Shown: positions 9,206 through 17,741, numbered from the stretch's first letter. The stretch is 64,000 nucleotides of DNA from Dyella sp. M7H15-1 (GCF_004114615.1 NZ_CP035300.1:2852001-2916000), one strand, 5' to 3'. Made by a program: numbers and translations. The notes: generated by a model not told the origin, from the letters alone.

Positions 9206-9909
9206 GCCGTTGCTGCTTTCCTGCGACCGAGCAGTAACCAGGTGGCGAAGCCGATGATCAGCAGCACCCCGCCGATGACAACCGACATGAGCGGCAAGTA
9301 GTTACGCTTGGGCGTGGGTGCAGTGTCTGGCATATAGCGATATTCGGCACGCTGCAGGCTGATGCTGATGTGATCGGAGGTGATGTCTGGAATGCCGTTG
9401 AGCACGAGATTGCGGATTTCCGCTTCACGCGCCGCCAGGTTCACTTCCGGGCTGTACTTGATGAAAACGGCGGCTGACGTGATGATCTTCTGGTCGCTGT
9501 CGGGTAATAAGCGCGGCGAAGCCACCGATACTTCGGCGTTGATGACACCATCCATGCTGGCGAGCATTTTTTCCAGTTGTTGGCTCTTCAGGTACATAAG
9601 CTTGGCTGCTTCTTGTTCGGGTGAGGAAACCAGTTGGCCGCTGGGAAATAGGTCTTCCATGCTTACCGTCTTGTGCCGTGGAAAGCCGTTCTGCCTTAGT
9701 ACTTCGACGGCATCCACGAAGCGCGCTTGATCCACGCGCAGGGTGATGCCGTTTTTGGCGGCCACTTTTTCGGCGGGAATGTGGTAGTACATAAGCAGGG
9801 CCATCATTTGGTTGGCATCTGCTTCATCCAGATTGGTGTACAGGTCGGTGTTGCAGCCCGCGAGTAGCAGTGTCAGCACGGCGAGCAGAATTTTCCAGCG
9901 CGTCTTCAT
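9202..9909 (-). CDS. sctJ: T3SS inner-membrane ring lipoprotein SctJ (HrcJ/YscJ/SsaJ)
   Basis: A 235-residue lipoprotein with a signal peptide ending in the lipobox LLAGC (Cys19) and the family start NTDLYTNLDEADANQMMALL. Two ring-building domains follow, including LRQNGFPRHKTVSMEDLFP and SQQLEKMLASMDGVINAEV. A C-terminal transmembrane helix (about 205-228) ends in basic residues. SctJ forms the inner periplasmic ring of the needle complex. It overlaps sctI by 4 bp and sctK by 4 bp. This is one of the strongest T3SS identifications in the window. Confidence 0.93.
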   Translation of the reverse strand: MKTRWKILLAVLTLLLAGCNTDLYTNLDEADANQMMALLMYYHIPAEKVAAKNGITLRVDQARFVDAVEVLRQNGFPRHKTVSMEDLFPSGQLVSSPEQEAAKLMYLKSQQLEKMLASMDGVINAEVSVASPRLLPDSDQKIITSAAVFIKYSPEVNLAAREAEIRNLVLNGIPDITSDHISISLQRAEYRYMPDTAPTPKRNYLPLMSVVIGGVLLIIGFATWLLLGRRKAATA

Positions 9910-10163
9910 TGCATGTTAGTCAGTTTGTTGATCGATTGGGCGAGCGAGCCGAATACCTTGGCGGCCAGATCGGTGCCGACCGTGAGCTGGCTCAGCGCAC
10001 CCTGTACGGCGAGCGCATTGTCCGACGCGGTGGTGGCATTGGTATGGGTGCTCAGCAACTCGGCAAACTGGGACTGCAGGGCTTCGGTGGGAGCGGCGGC
10101 GGGGACGGGTTCCACGCCCTTGGCGAGGGGTCCAAGCAGGTGTTGGAGGTCGGCGATATTCAT
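9906..10163 (-). CDS. sctI: T3SS inner rod protein SctI
   Basis: An 85-residue protein from ATG 10163 (MNIADLQHLLGPL). A longer frame to 10217 overlaps the preceding gene and is unlikely. Inner rod proteins are short, polar at the N-terminus and end in an amphipathic helix; here AKVFGSLAQSINKLTNMQ fits. The position between the sctG-like gene and sctJ matches ssaI in SPI-2. SctI connects the export apparatus to the needle. It overlaps sctJ by 4 bp. Confidence 0.78.
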   Translation of the reverse strand: MNIADLQHLLGPLAKGVEPVPAAAPTEALQSQFAELLSTHTNATTASDNALAVQGALSQLTVGTDLAAKVFGSLAQSINKLTNMQ

Positions 10164-10179
10164 GTGGGTATCTCTACGT

Positions 10180-10461
10180 TTAGTGCGTATGGGTGGGTGT
10201 GGGCGCCAGCAGCGCACGCAAAGCAGTGCAGTCGTCGGCAGGTAGGAGGTCTAGCTTGGCTTTGGCCGCTTTCCTGCGTCGCAGACCGAACAGCAGTATG
10301 GCTTCGCAGCGCGCGAGCTGGCTGGCGTCGTCGATCCAGTCGGGCAGTGCGGCGAGGATCGTTTTCATCTGCTCGCGCATGCCGAGATTGGTAGCAACGA
10401 AGCCTGCTTCGATCACCAGACGACGGACATCCGGCGCGTTCAAGAGGTTGGGCTTGTCCAC
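10180..10461 (-). CDS. sctG: T3SS needle co-chaperone SctG (YscG/EscG/SsaH-like)
   Basis: A 93-residue helical protein rich in Leu and Ala (VIEAGFVATNLGMREQMKTI, then ARCEAILLFGLRR). It resembles the TPR-like YscG/EscG/SsaH co-chaperones that bind the needle subunit in the cytoplasm. It lies just downstream of sctF, as ssaH follows ssaG in SPI-2, and its partner SctE is encoded two genes upstream. Sequence conservation in this family is low, so position contributes much of the confidence. The tail is a short Pro/Thr/His stretch. Confidence 0.7.
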   Translation of the reverse strand: MDKPNLLNAPDVRRLVIEAGFVATNLGMREQMKTILAALPDWIDDASQLARCEAILLFGLRRRKAAKAKLDLLPADDCTALRALLAPTPTHTH

Positions 10462-10468
10462 GGCGGTT

Positions 10469-10684
10469 TCAGATCTTCTGGATGATGCTCATCACCATGT
10501 CTTTCATGGTTTTCATCACGGCGCTATCCCAGCTTACCGCGAGCGTGTATTGCTGCAGGGCATACTGGGCCCTGAGCATGGCTTGGGCGTCTTCGTTGAC
10601 ATTGCCTTGCATGGCAGACTGGGCGTTGCTGGCCATTTGGCTGACATTGCTGTTCATGTTGTTGACGAGTTGGTCAATATTCAT
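10469..10684 (-). CDS. sctF: T3SS needle subunit SctF
   Basis: A 71-residue protein (MNIDQLVNNMNSNVSQMA) of the size and pattern of needle subunits: a polar N-terminal helix, a short turn, then a C-terminal helix with LRAQYALQQYTLAVSWDSAV and MKDMVMSIIQKI. Polymers of this protein form the extracellular needle. It lies 7 bp upstream of sctG. Upstream is a 159-bp gap before sctE, the place where SPI-2 carries its translocator and effector genes. Confidence 0.87.
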   Translation of the reverse strand: MNIDQLVNNMNSNVSQMASNAQSAMQGNVNEDAQAMLRAQYALQQYTLAVSWDSAVMKTMKDMVMSIIQKI

Positions 10685-10843
10685 GGCTTGGACCTCTGAA
10701 TGGAATGGTAAGCGCGTGGCGGCACGAGGATGGTCCGGGTTTGCGCACGGATGGGTGGATGTTTAGACGAATGCTGTCGCTCGTCATATGGATAGTTATG
10801 AGGTCTATCATTCCCTGCCGATGGCCTGTGCCCCATCGGGTCA
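10685..10843. other. Gap between sctE and sctF, no supported gene
   Basis: This 159-bp gap is the only sizeable break in the leftward operon. A 69-codon reading frame crosses it, but its composition (Arg/Pro/His-rich) and its overlap with sctE mark it as a shadow. In SPI-2 this junction holds the sse translocator/effector block. It may contain an internal promoter for sctF onward, but no convincing -35/-10 pair was found. Confidence 0.4.
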
Positions 10844-11086
10844 TCACCTGAGATGCGCGCTACGGGCATCGTCATGCAGCAACCATGCACGGTCGATCAC
10901 TTCCATGGCGGCCAGGCAGGATTGGCGTTGGCGTTCAAGCCGGGCGAAGACGTCGGCTGATGGGGTGTCGCGCTGTTGCTGGTTGAAATCGCTTGCGGCT
11001 TCGGCGAGTGCATCGAGCAGGGTGCGACGGGTTTGACCGAGGGGGTCGATCAACAGACGGTCTTCGAGTTCGGTGAGGGTGGACAT
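10844..11086 (-). CDS. sctE: T3SS needle co-chaperone SctE (YscE/EscE/SsaE-like)
   Basis: An 80-residue, almost wholly helical protein starting MSTLTELEDRLLIDPLGQTR. SPI-2 SsaE has the same beginning pattern (short Thr-Leu run, then LEDLL) and the same length and position, directly after sctD. SctE and SctG together cap the needle subunit and prevent premature polymerisation. The assignment is from the N-terminal pattern and gene order. Confidence 0.72.
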   Translation of the reverse strand: MSTLTELEDRLLIDPLGQTRRTLLDALAEAASDFNQQQRDTPSADVFARLERQRQSCLAAMEVIDRAWLLHDDARSAHLR

Positions 11087-11099
11087 GGCATCTCACAAG

Positions 11100-12278
11100 T
11101 CAGGCTTGCAGTGGTAGAAAGATCAATCGGTGACTGTCGGCGAGCGAAATACCCGATGGCACGATGTTCACGATGGTCATGCCTCGTCGCACCACGCTAC
11201 CGATTTGCAGACGCACGCCGTTGCCGAGTTCCAGGTAGGGGGCGGCGGCATTGCCCCCCACATTGGAGATGGCAGCGGGCAGGTATTGCGAGGCATCGGC
11301 GGCACTGGGGGCGTTGAGGAAGCGATAGTTTTCACGCTGCTTGTCAGTATTAAGTGTACCGATCAGTTGTTGCACGGCGGTTTGGGCTGCAGGATTGAGC
11401 TGACCGGATAGCAGCCAGCCGTTGCGTGTGGACTGAATGCTCAGGCCCGACAGTAACTGGCTTTGCTTGAGCGACTGAACCAGCGACGCGAATTCGTCTG
11501 CCCGGTGATCGGTAAATTTCCAGCCTTGCAGGTTTGGCAGCCGGTCGAGTGCTTCGGCGATGCCAGTAAGGTCGGCGTTCTTGCGGATGGGGCCATCGAT
11601 GACGGCGTGTCCATCGGCGCCGATCTGCACGGTGATGTCGGTGTAGCCTGAACCCTGCAATATCGCTAGTACCTCACGCTGGAGATCGTCATCACAGGTT
11701 AATTGCTGTTCCAGCCATACATTCGACTGCCGCAAACGCGCGATCAGGGTAGACAGTTGCTCGCTGCTGCGGCAGCGTCCGCTTAATTGCAGCCGGTTCT
11801 TGTCCAGCCACTGTGTGTGCAGTCCCGGGTAGTCATGCAGCACCTGGGGTAACCAGTCGTGCGGCGTGGGTGCGGGCGGTGGCGGCTTGGGATAAGACGC
11901 CCAGCCCAACATAGCCATCAGGGCAACAACAATCAGTGCGACGGGAGCGTAGGCGCGCGCCGGACGGGCTCGCGGAATGACAGCCAGATTGCCGATTTCG
12001 GCATCGGGACGGTCGATCACGATGTGGATGCCGGCAAGATCGATGGCGACGGCGAGCGGTAGCGGCCCGGTATGTGGACGACCGCGCACCCAGCACGGTG
12101 TCGTATCCGTCAGCAACACCTGCTCTTCACTGACATCGAGCGTTGCGGTCAGGTCGGCTTCCAGTGGTAGCGACAAATCGCAGTCGCCGCTGCCGATCGA
12201 GAAGGGGCCGGCTGGCAGTTGCAAAGTGCGCCCGACGAGCGGACCGTTGAGTAGTTTGAGTTTGTAATGGGCTTGCAT
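11100..12278 (-). CDS. sctD: T3SS inner-membrane ring protein SctD (YscD/SsaD)
   Basis: A 392-residue bitopic membrane protein. Residues 1-95 form a cytoplasmic FHA-like domain (LKLLNGPLVGRTLQLPAG, IGSGDCDLSL). A single transmembrane helix lies at about 111-127 and is followed by a Pro-rich linker. The remaining ~260 residues are periplasmic ring-building domains. SctD forms the outer inner-membrane ring around SctJ and meets the secretin. It is separated from sctC by 15 bp and from sctE by 13 bp. Length and layout agree with the SsaD/EscD group. Confidence 0.88.
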   Translation of the reverse strand: MQAHYKLKLLNGPLVGRTLQLPAGPFSIGSGDCDLSLPLEADLTATLDVSEEQVLLTDTTPCWVRGRPHTGPLPLAVAIDLAGIHIVIDRPDAEIGNLAVIPRARPARAYAPVALIVVALMAMLGWASYPKPPPPAPTPHDWLPQVLHDYPGLHTQWLDKNRLQLSGRCRSSEQLSTLIARLRQSNVWLEQQLTCDDDLQREVLAILQGSGYTDITVQIGADGHAVIDGPIRKNADLTGIAEALDRLPNLQGWKFTDHRADEFASLVQSLKQSQLLSGLSIQSTRNGWLLSGQLNPAAQTAVQQLIGTLNTDKQRENYRFLNAPSAADASQYLPAAISNVGGNAAAPYLELGNGVRLQIGSVVRRGMTIVNIVPSGISLADSHRLIFLPLQA

Positions 12279-12293
12279 GGCGCTGTGCTCGCG

Positions 12294-13784
12294 TCAATCG
12301 AGCAGACGTGGTCTGGCGTCGATAAGAAATATGCGCACGACACTGCGTGTGCTTTGCGATTTGCTGCGGAATAGCCCGCCGATCAATGGCAGATCGCCCA
12401 GCAGCGGAATTTTGCTTTTGCCCTGGACGTGCTCGTTTTGCACAAAGCCGCCCAGCAACAGAGCCTGGCCGACATTCAGTGTGGCCTGGGTGGCGATTTC
12501 GGCGTTCTGTATCTGCGGCAGTTGTTCACTCCCGCCGATGGCTGGTGCCTGTCGGCCATCCTGGATGTTGAGCGTGAGCAGTACCTTGTCTTGTGTGCCT
12601 TCGTCGTGGATCAGGCGGGGCGTCACGCGCATCAGCGAGCCGGCTGCTACCGAGGCGAGCTGTGTATTTTCCTTGCTAGAGAGCTTGGTGTAGAAAGTGA
12701 TGTTACGGTCGAGAATGGCTTGCACGTTGTCCAGCGTGACGACCGACGGGCGAGAGACGATGGTAGCCTTGGATTGTTCGGCGAGCGCGTTGATGCGCGC
12801 CATGAAGCCACTGCTGTTGGATACCACGGACGAGAAGCTGTCCGAGTCCAGGCCGCCGCCGCTATTGAAGCTGACCTGACCGCCGCCGATGCGAGTGGAC
12901 CCTGACCAGTTGACGCCCAGTGCTTGGATATCTGCTGCATCCACATCGATGATGGCGACCGAGATTTCGATGAGGGCCGGACGCTTGTCGAGCTTGCTGA
13001 TCAGCTCGCTATACAGGGGCATGTTCTTCTTGCGGTCGCGGATCAGTACCGCGTTTTGCAAGGTGTCCGCCGAAAAGGACGGCAAGCCGCTGGTGTCCTT
13101 GGGATCCGCTGTTTTGTCGTCGGGTAACGGTAAGGCGTGCCCCTGTGCCATGTCGCGCAGCACCGACACGACACCGGGCACCACCACATTTTGGTTGCGG
13201 TAGGCATAGTTGGTATCGGCGGCGCTGGCGTATTTGAGTGGGTAGAGCGCGATCGTTTCCTTGTTTTGTTCCTGATTGAGGTTCTGCACATCGAGCTGCT
13301 TGGCCAGTTCGCCGACGCGGGTCAGGCAAATGGGCACGCCGGTCACCTGGATCGCATTGGCGCTGCCGACCGGCAGCAGGTGACAGGCCTTGTCGTCGAG
13401 CAGTTTGCTCTGCAGGATGAGTCGTTCCAACTGGGGTGTGTCGATGTAGCTGGGTGTAATCAGTGTCTGGCTGACTTCCTGCGCCTTGTACACGTACAGC
13501 GTGTTGCCGTCGTAATAAGGTAGCAACTGGTAGAGCCGGCTCAGCTCACGCAGTGCGTAGCCGGGGGGGGTATCTTGTAACGTTCCCGCGTAGTGTTCGG
13601 TGATCTGGGGGCTGACCACCACGGGCAGGCCGTAATTGGCGCCCAGGTCTTTCAGCACGGCGGCGAGGGGATTGCCACGGCTGGACACAAAGAAGGGTTC
13701 GCCCCGCCACGGGATCGGTTTGCCCCATACGGACTGGCACGCGAACAGAAAGATCGAGGCTATCAATAAAGCAGGTAGGCGCAT
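12294..13784 (-). CDS. sctC: T3SS outer-membrane secretin SctC
   Basis: A 496-residue secretin from ATG 13784 (MRLPALLIASIFLFACQSVWG, a clear signal peptide). A longer frame to 13928 lies inside the upstream gene and lacks a signal peptide at its start. N-terminal modules are visible (PFFVSSRGNPLAAVLKDLG, then an N1-like KACHLLPVGSANAIQVTG). The C-terminal secretin domain contains RPALIEISVAIIDV and the diagnostic PLLGDLPLIGGLF. It forms the outer-membrane pore. The upstream gene's TAA overlaps this ATG by one base (TAATG), indicating coupling. Confidence 0.93.
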   Translation of the reverse strand: MRLPALLIASIFLFACQSVWGKPIPWRGEPFFVSSRGNPLAAVLKDLGANYGLPVVVSPQITEHYAGTLQDTPPGYALRELSRLYQLLPYYDGNTLYVYKAQEVSQTLITPSYIDTPQLERLILQSKLLDDKACHLLPVGSANAIQVTGVPICLTRVGELAKQLDVQNLNQEQNKETIALYPLKYASAADTNYAYRNQNVVVPGVVSVLRDMAQGHALPLPDDKTADPKDTSGLPSFSADTLQNAVLIRDRKKNMPLYSELISKLDKRPALIEISVAIIDVDAADIQALGVNWSGSTRIGGGQVSFNSGGGLDSDSFSSVVSNSSGFMARINALAEQSKATIVSRPSVVTLDNVQAILDRNITFYTKLSSKENTQLASVAAGSLMRVTPRLIHDEGTQDKVLLTLNIQDGRQAPAIGGSEQLPQIQNAEIATQATLNVGQALLLGGFVQNEHVQGKSKIPLLGDLPLIGGLFRSKSQSTRSVVRIFLIDARPRLLD

Positions 13785-14197
13785 TACGCGTATTTCACAG
13801 ATAAGGGGGGGGAGGGGGAGGCATTCACGGGAGGGACGGCGAGTAAGGCCGCCAGCGTTTGCTGCTGTTTGATTAGCAGGTCCAGTTCGGAGGCAAGCAG
13901 CCGCTCGGGATAGCGGCGCAGGAGCCACAGCCGGTTGTCTGCGCTATACACCGAGTCGTCACAGGCTTCGGGTGTGGTGGCGAGCAGCAGACAGGCTTCG
14001 GCGGCCTGTGCCAAGGGGCGGTCCAGCGTCAACGCCACGGTCAGTCCAGTCACAAAATAGCGGGCACGGATGAGTCGTTGGCCAAGCTGGCCGCTCAGCA
14101 CGCGGCCGCTGTTCGAGCAGACGGGCTGCTCGATACGTTGTGCCAGCCAATTGAAGGCGCCGGAGGGGTCGAGTCGACGATCAACGAGACGGTTCAT
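13784..14197 (-). CDS. Small T3SS chaperone-like protein, first gene of the sctC operon
   Basis: A 137-residue soluble protein, unrecognised by name. Its layout resembles type III chaperones of the YscB/SycN kind: an N-terminal part with SGRVLSGQLGQRLIRARYFV, a middle LTLDRPLAQAAEACLLLATTPE, then a strand-like YSADNRLWLLRRYP followed by a terminal helix, LDLLIKQQQTLAALLA. It is the promoter-proximal gene of the structural operon and overlaps sctC by one base. A role as an escort for a secreted regulator or SctW-like protein is inference. It could instead be a pilotin-like accessory, but no signal peptide or lipobox is seen. Confidence 0.5.
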   Translation of the reverse strand: MNRLVDRRLDPSGAFNWLAQRIEQPVCSNSGRVLSGQLGQRLIRARYFVTGLTVALTLDRPLAQAAEACLLLATTPEACDDSVYSADNRLWLLRRYPERLLASELDLLIKQQQTLAALLAVPPVNASPSPPLSVKYA

Positions 14198-14295
14198 GCC
14201 GCCATAGTGCCTATCATCGGCGGGTACCCCAATCCGGCCTACACCTGAGCTTATAATGATTACGTGATGGTCACGATTACGTAGGATTTTCCGAC
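14198..14295. promoter_or_regulatory. Divergent promoter region between the sctC operon and the response regulator
   Basis: A 98-bp intergenic region serves leftward T3SS genes and the rightward regulator. It contains TATAAT at 14252-14257, usable as a -10 for the rightward gene, though no good -35 is seen at 17 bp. It also holds a direct repeat of GATTACGT (about 14258 and 14274) framing a small palindrome, CGTGA-TGG-TCACG. These are plausible activator sites for the adjacent response regulator, by inference only. Confidence 0.4.
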
Positions 14296-14940
14296 ATGAG
14301 CCTTGCTACTGGTGCTGTGTTGCGTGTACTGATCGTGGAAGACCATTCCCTGCTGATCGATGGTCTGCGCCATCTGCTAAGACGGCAACCCCGCTACGAA
14401 GTGGTCGGTGCCGTATCCAGCGGGCTAGACGTTTATAAGGCTTGCCAGGACCTGTCGCCGGATATAGTGCTGCTCGACCTGGGGTTGCCAGGCATGGATG
14501 GCATCGATGTGATCCGTCAGTTGCGAAAACGGTGGACCCAATTGCGCATTGTGGTTGTCACGGCCGCAGCAGAAGAGTGGCGTGGTCAGGAGGCGCGGGA
14601 GGCCGGCGCCATGGCCTATGTGCTCAAACAGAGTCCGCAACAGGTATTGCTGGCCGCACTGCAGCACGCGGCACTTGGCAAGCCATATATCGATCCTGCC
14701 CTGCGGCTGAATTCGCTGGAGCCGTCATCGAGCCCCGCGAACAACGAGGTGCCATTGACGTTGCGGGAGCGTCAGGTGCTCAAGCTGGTGGCGGAGGGCC
14801 ACAGCAATCGCGATGTTGCCGAGTTGCTGTCGATCAGCCTGAAGACGGTGGAAACACACCGCCTCAACTTGATGCGCAAACTGGATGCACACAAAGCCAC
14901 CGAGCTCACCCATTGGGCTCGCAGGCTGGGGCTGATCTAG
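14296..14940 (+). CDS. NarL/FixJ-family response regulator, SsrB-like T3SS regulator
   Basis: A 214-residue two-domain regulator. The receiver domain (about 9-125) has the acidic pocket E15/D16 and phosphoacceptor Asp61 in VLLDLGLPGMDG. The C-terminal LuxR-type helix-turn-helix (about 150-205) has LTLRERQVLKLVAEGHSNRDV and KTVETHRLNL. It lies between the two T3SS operons, divergent from the sctC operon, and is convergent with a hybrid kinase. This matches SsrB, which controls SPI-2, as does the SPI-2-like gene order. It is likely activated by the neighbouring kinase through its HPt domain. Confidence 0.83.
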   Translation: MSLATGAVLRVLIVEDHSLLIDGLRHLLRRQPRYEVVGAVSSGLDVYKACQDLSPDIVLLDLGLPGMDGIDVIRQLRKRWTQLRIVVVTAAAEEWRGQEAREAGAMAYVLKQSPQQVLLAALQHAALGKPYIDPALRLNSLEPSSSPANNEVPLTLRERQVLKLVAEGHSNRDVAELLSISLKTVETHRLNLMRKLDAHKATELTHWARRLGLI

Positions 14941-14967
14941 GGCAACACTGAATAAGTATCGCCCTAG
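14937..14967. terminator. Weak stem-loop between convergent regulator and kinase genes
   Basis: CTAGGGC at 14937-14943 pairs with GCCCTAG at 14961-14967, leaving a 17-nt loop. It starts at the regulator's stop codon and lies in the 39-bp gap to the convergent kinase gene. There is no T tract, so termination is doubtful. The loop also begins with GGCAACACTGAATAAGT, resembling a sequence at 23576. Confidence 0.3.
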
Positions 14968-14979
14968 ACAAGCCGCCCG

Positions 14980-17733
14980 TTACGATATCCCAGTCGTTTC
15001 GGATGACAGTGCGGTGGCTTTGATGAGCACTCGCACGGACGTCCATTCCTCCCTGGCGGACAGATCACCGGCCTGCAACCGTTGTTCACAATGTGCAGCG
15101 GTTTCGTACAGGAAGTCCAGGCCCGCTTGCCCGGCAATGCCTTTGAAGGCGTGCAACCATTCCAGGCTGGTTTCGCATTCGCCCCGCATCAAGGCGATGT
15201 CGATACGCGTGTGGTAATCGAGCAGTAATGCACGTACGCGCGTCATCAGTGCTTGATCGTTGCCAAGCATCGGTTGTTCCGCACCGGTATTGGGCATCAG
15301 TTCCACGCCGCGCATCAATTGCAGGTCGGCGGCGTATTCGATCGCCTGTGCTAGGGTCGCTGGCATGACCGGTTTGGTGAGATATTCGTTGAATCCCTCG
15401 GTCATCAGGCGTTCGCGTTCCGCAGGCTGCGAATTGGCGGTCAAGGCGATGATCGGACAGTCAGGGTCGAGCATGCCATTGTCCTCAGAGCGCCAGCGGG
15501 CGGTGGTTTCGCTACCGCTCAGGCCGGGCATACGTATGTCCATCAGCACCAGGTCGAATATGTGCGTGCGCCCCAGTGCCAGGGCAGTTTCGCCGTCGAC
15601 GGCTTCGAACGTGCGATGGCCTTGTTGTTGCAGCATACGGCCGATGATGTTGCGGTTGGTGTCGATGTCGTCCACGATCAGCACTTGCAATGACCAGGCG
15701 GACATCGGCAGTGTATCGGACGAGGCACTCTGAGCGGTTTGGTGAGGATCGAGCCGCATGCGCAATCGCGCCGGCAAGTAAGCCAGTTCGGGCGAAGCCA
15801 GCGTGGCATTCTCGCCGTCGTATGGTACATAGCCCCACGCTTTCAATTGATTGTGCAGGCGCAAAGGCGCAGCTATGGCCGTGCCGGGCACCTGGTTGGC
15901 AGGTTGTGTCGCACCGCCGGTAGGCAATTCCAATTGAAAATGCGCCCCGATTTCGCTGCGCAGCAAGCGCAGATCGCCACCCAGTAGTTGTGCCAGGCTG
16001 CGGGCAATGGGCAACCCCAGGCCGCTGCCGGGAACGTAAGTGTCGAGCTGGCTGAAGGCTGCGAATACCTTGTGTTCGTCCTCGGGTGCAACGCCAGGGC
16101 CGGTGTCGGTGACATCAAAATAGAGATGTTTGTCATCGCTCCACGCGTACAGCTTGACTTTGCCGGAGGGAGAGAATTTGACCGCGTTGCCGAGCAGGTT
16201 GATCAGAATTTGGCGCAACCGCAGGCCATCGGTATGCAGCATCGAGGGGAATTCGGTCGTGACCAGCGTGGTCAACTGAAGATGCTTGTTCAGAGCGGGC
16301 GCCTGCACGGTGAGCATGGCCTGGTCGATGATGTCCAGCGGGTCGAACAGGTTTTGAGACACCACCATCTGCCCCGATTCGATGCGCGAAAAGTCAAGCA
16401 GATTGTTGATGATCTCCAGCAGGTGGCCCGAACATTTCACCGCCGTGTCGATCAGATCGGACTGGTTGTCATCACAAGGCGTCTTGCGCAATAACACTAG
16501 CGCCCCGACCAGGCCGTTCAGTGGCGTGCGTATTTCATGACTGATGCTGGTGATCTGTTCGCTCTTGCTGGAACTGGCTTGTTCGGCTTGGCGCTTAGCA
16601 GCGTCGAGTGCGATGGTGCGCTCAGCCACCTTCGCTTCCAGTTCAGTGTAATGGGCTTGCACGACATCGAGCAGATGATTGTAAGCAAGGGCGATCTGCC
16701 CCAATTCGTCGGGCCGGTGTTCTGGCAGACGCGCCAGTTTCTGGTGAGGACCAATGACACGCACGAATGTTTTCAGCGTGCGTCCTAGGCTGTATCGGAG
16801 TACGAAATAGAACAAGCCGACCAAGATCACGAAAGCAAGCAGGGCCAGTGGTACGCGCTTTTTCAGCATCAGCTGTGCCTGATTGGTGATGCGCTCGGCG
16901 GGATAAACCTCTACCAATCGCCAGCCTATAGGGTTGACGACATTGCAAAAGAAACGCACGTTGCCAATGCGTTCCGAGAAGGGTGTGATGCAGTCGGGTA
17001 TGCGAGCCAGCATGTCAGGGCTGACCAATGGCGAAAGTGGGGTAAGCGGCTGGCCGTGTCCGTCGAGCCAGAATAGCTGCGCCTGTTGAGATGCGCCAAG
17101 CGGGTAAACGAACGAGGGCAACGCCACTGTCATGCCGATGGTCGCGTCGGTGTGCGAATCGACGGCACCCACCGTCAGTTGCCATTGGCCGTTGTGGCTA
17201 AACCTGGGGCGTCCCCACTTCAATCCATTCACTGATGGAATCGAATTCAGTTGCTGAATGGATGCGACTTCAAATTGCAGATTCTTGTCGTTGCCTAACG
17301 TGTGGTGCAACGCGGTGCCCGAGTTCAGCAGGACGAAGCTATTGACAATGTTGCCGATGCCGCTGATGCCGTATGCTTCGGCCACGGCCACGGCACGCGC
17401 AAGTTGTTCGGGCGCGACAGGTGCGGCGCCGGGCGTAGGTATGAATTCGGATGTGAGATAGTGCCGGCCTTCCTTTATCGGAGTCTGTTGGCTGGCTTGC
17501 CAGTGACGCAGCAGCGTATTCACGTCATGGGCGGCTTTTCGCAGATTGTGGCTTTGGGTTCCCTCCAAGCTCTGCGCTTGGAGCTGGAGTCGTTGAACCA
17601 GCGCGTCGCGTGTATCGCGGTACACAATGCAAAAAGTAAAGATTGTTGTCGCCAGCCAGGCCAGAAAGGTCGCCGCACTGAGCACCACGCTAAGCCGGAA
17701 CGACAGGGAGTGCCTTAAGGGTAACGGTGTCAT
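14980..17733 (-). CDS. Hybrid sensor histidine kinase with receiver and HPt domains, SsrA-like
   Basis: A 917-residue inner-membrane kinase. TM1 lies at about 11-36, a ~250-residue periplasmic sensor domain follows, and TM2 lies at about 293-315. Then come a linker (HAMP-like), the H-box with His399 (SISHEIRTPLNG), and an ATPase domain with N-box INLLGNAVKF, DTGPGVAP and GSGLGLPIA. A receiver domain has Asp732 (LVLMDIRMPG) and Lys787. The C-terminal HPt domain has His861 (WLHAFKGIAGQAG). This His-Asp-His architecture is that of SsrA/BarA-type kinases. It is the last gene of the sctRSTU operon, 8 bp after the transglycosylase, so sensor and secretion genes appear co-transcribed. The signal sensed is unknown. 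Confidence 0.85.
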   Translation of the reverse strand: MTPLPLRHSLSFRLSVVLSAATFLAWLATTIFTFCIVYRDTRDALVQRLQLQAQSLEGTQSHNLRKAAHDVNTLLRHWQASQQTPIKEGRHYLTSEFIPTPGAAPVAPEQLARAVAVAEAYGISGIGNIVNSFVLLNSGTALHHTLGNDKNLQFEVASIQQLNSIPSVNGLKWGRPRFSHNGQWQLTVGAVDSHTDATIGMTVALPSFVYPLGASQQAQLFWLDGHGQPLTPLSPLVSPDMLARIPDCITPFSERIGNVRFFCNVVNPIGWRLVEVYPAERITNQAQLMLKKRVPLALLAFVILVGLFYFVLRYSLGRTLKTFVRVIGPHQKLARLPEHRPDELGQIALAYNHLLDVVQAHYTELEAKVAERTIALDAAKRQAEQASSSKSEQITSISHEIRTPLNGLVGALVLLRKTPCDDNQSDLIDTAVKCSGHLLEIINNLLDFSRIESGQMVVSQNLFDPLDIIDQAMLTVQAPALNKHLQLTTLVTTEFPSMLHTDGLRLRQILINLLGNAVKFSPSGKVKLYAWSDDKHLYFDVTDTGPGVAPEDEHKVFAAFSQLDTYVPGSGLGLPIARSLAQLLGGDLRLLRSEIGAHFQLELPTGGATQPANQVPGTAIAAPLRLHNQLKAWGYVPYDGENATLASPELAYLPARLRMRLDPHQTAQSASSDTLPMSAWSLQVLIVDDIDTNRNIIGRMLQQQGHRTFEAVDGETALALGRTHIFDLVLMDIRMPGLSGSETTARWRSEDNGMLDPDCPIIALTANSQPAERERLMTEGFNEYLTKPVMPATLAQAIEYAADLQLMRGVELMPNTGAEQPMLGNDQALMTRVRALLLDYHTRIDIALMRGECETSLEWLHAFKGIAGQAGLDFLYETAAHCEQRLQAGDLSAREEWTSVRVLIKATALSSETTGIS

Positions 17734-17741
17734 ACGGGGCT

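Noticed and set aside
10681-10890. 69-codon minus-strand frame between sctF and sctE
   Set aside because: Overlaps both neighbours and has no T3SS-like features; treated as a non-coding gap.
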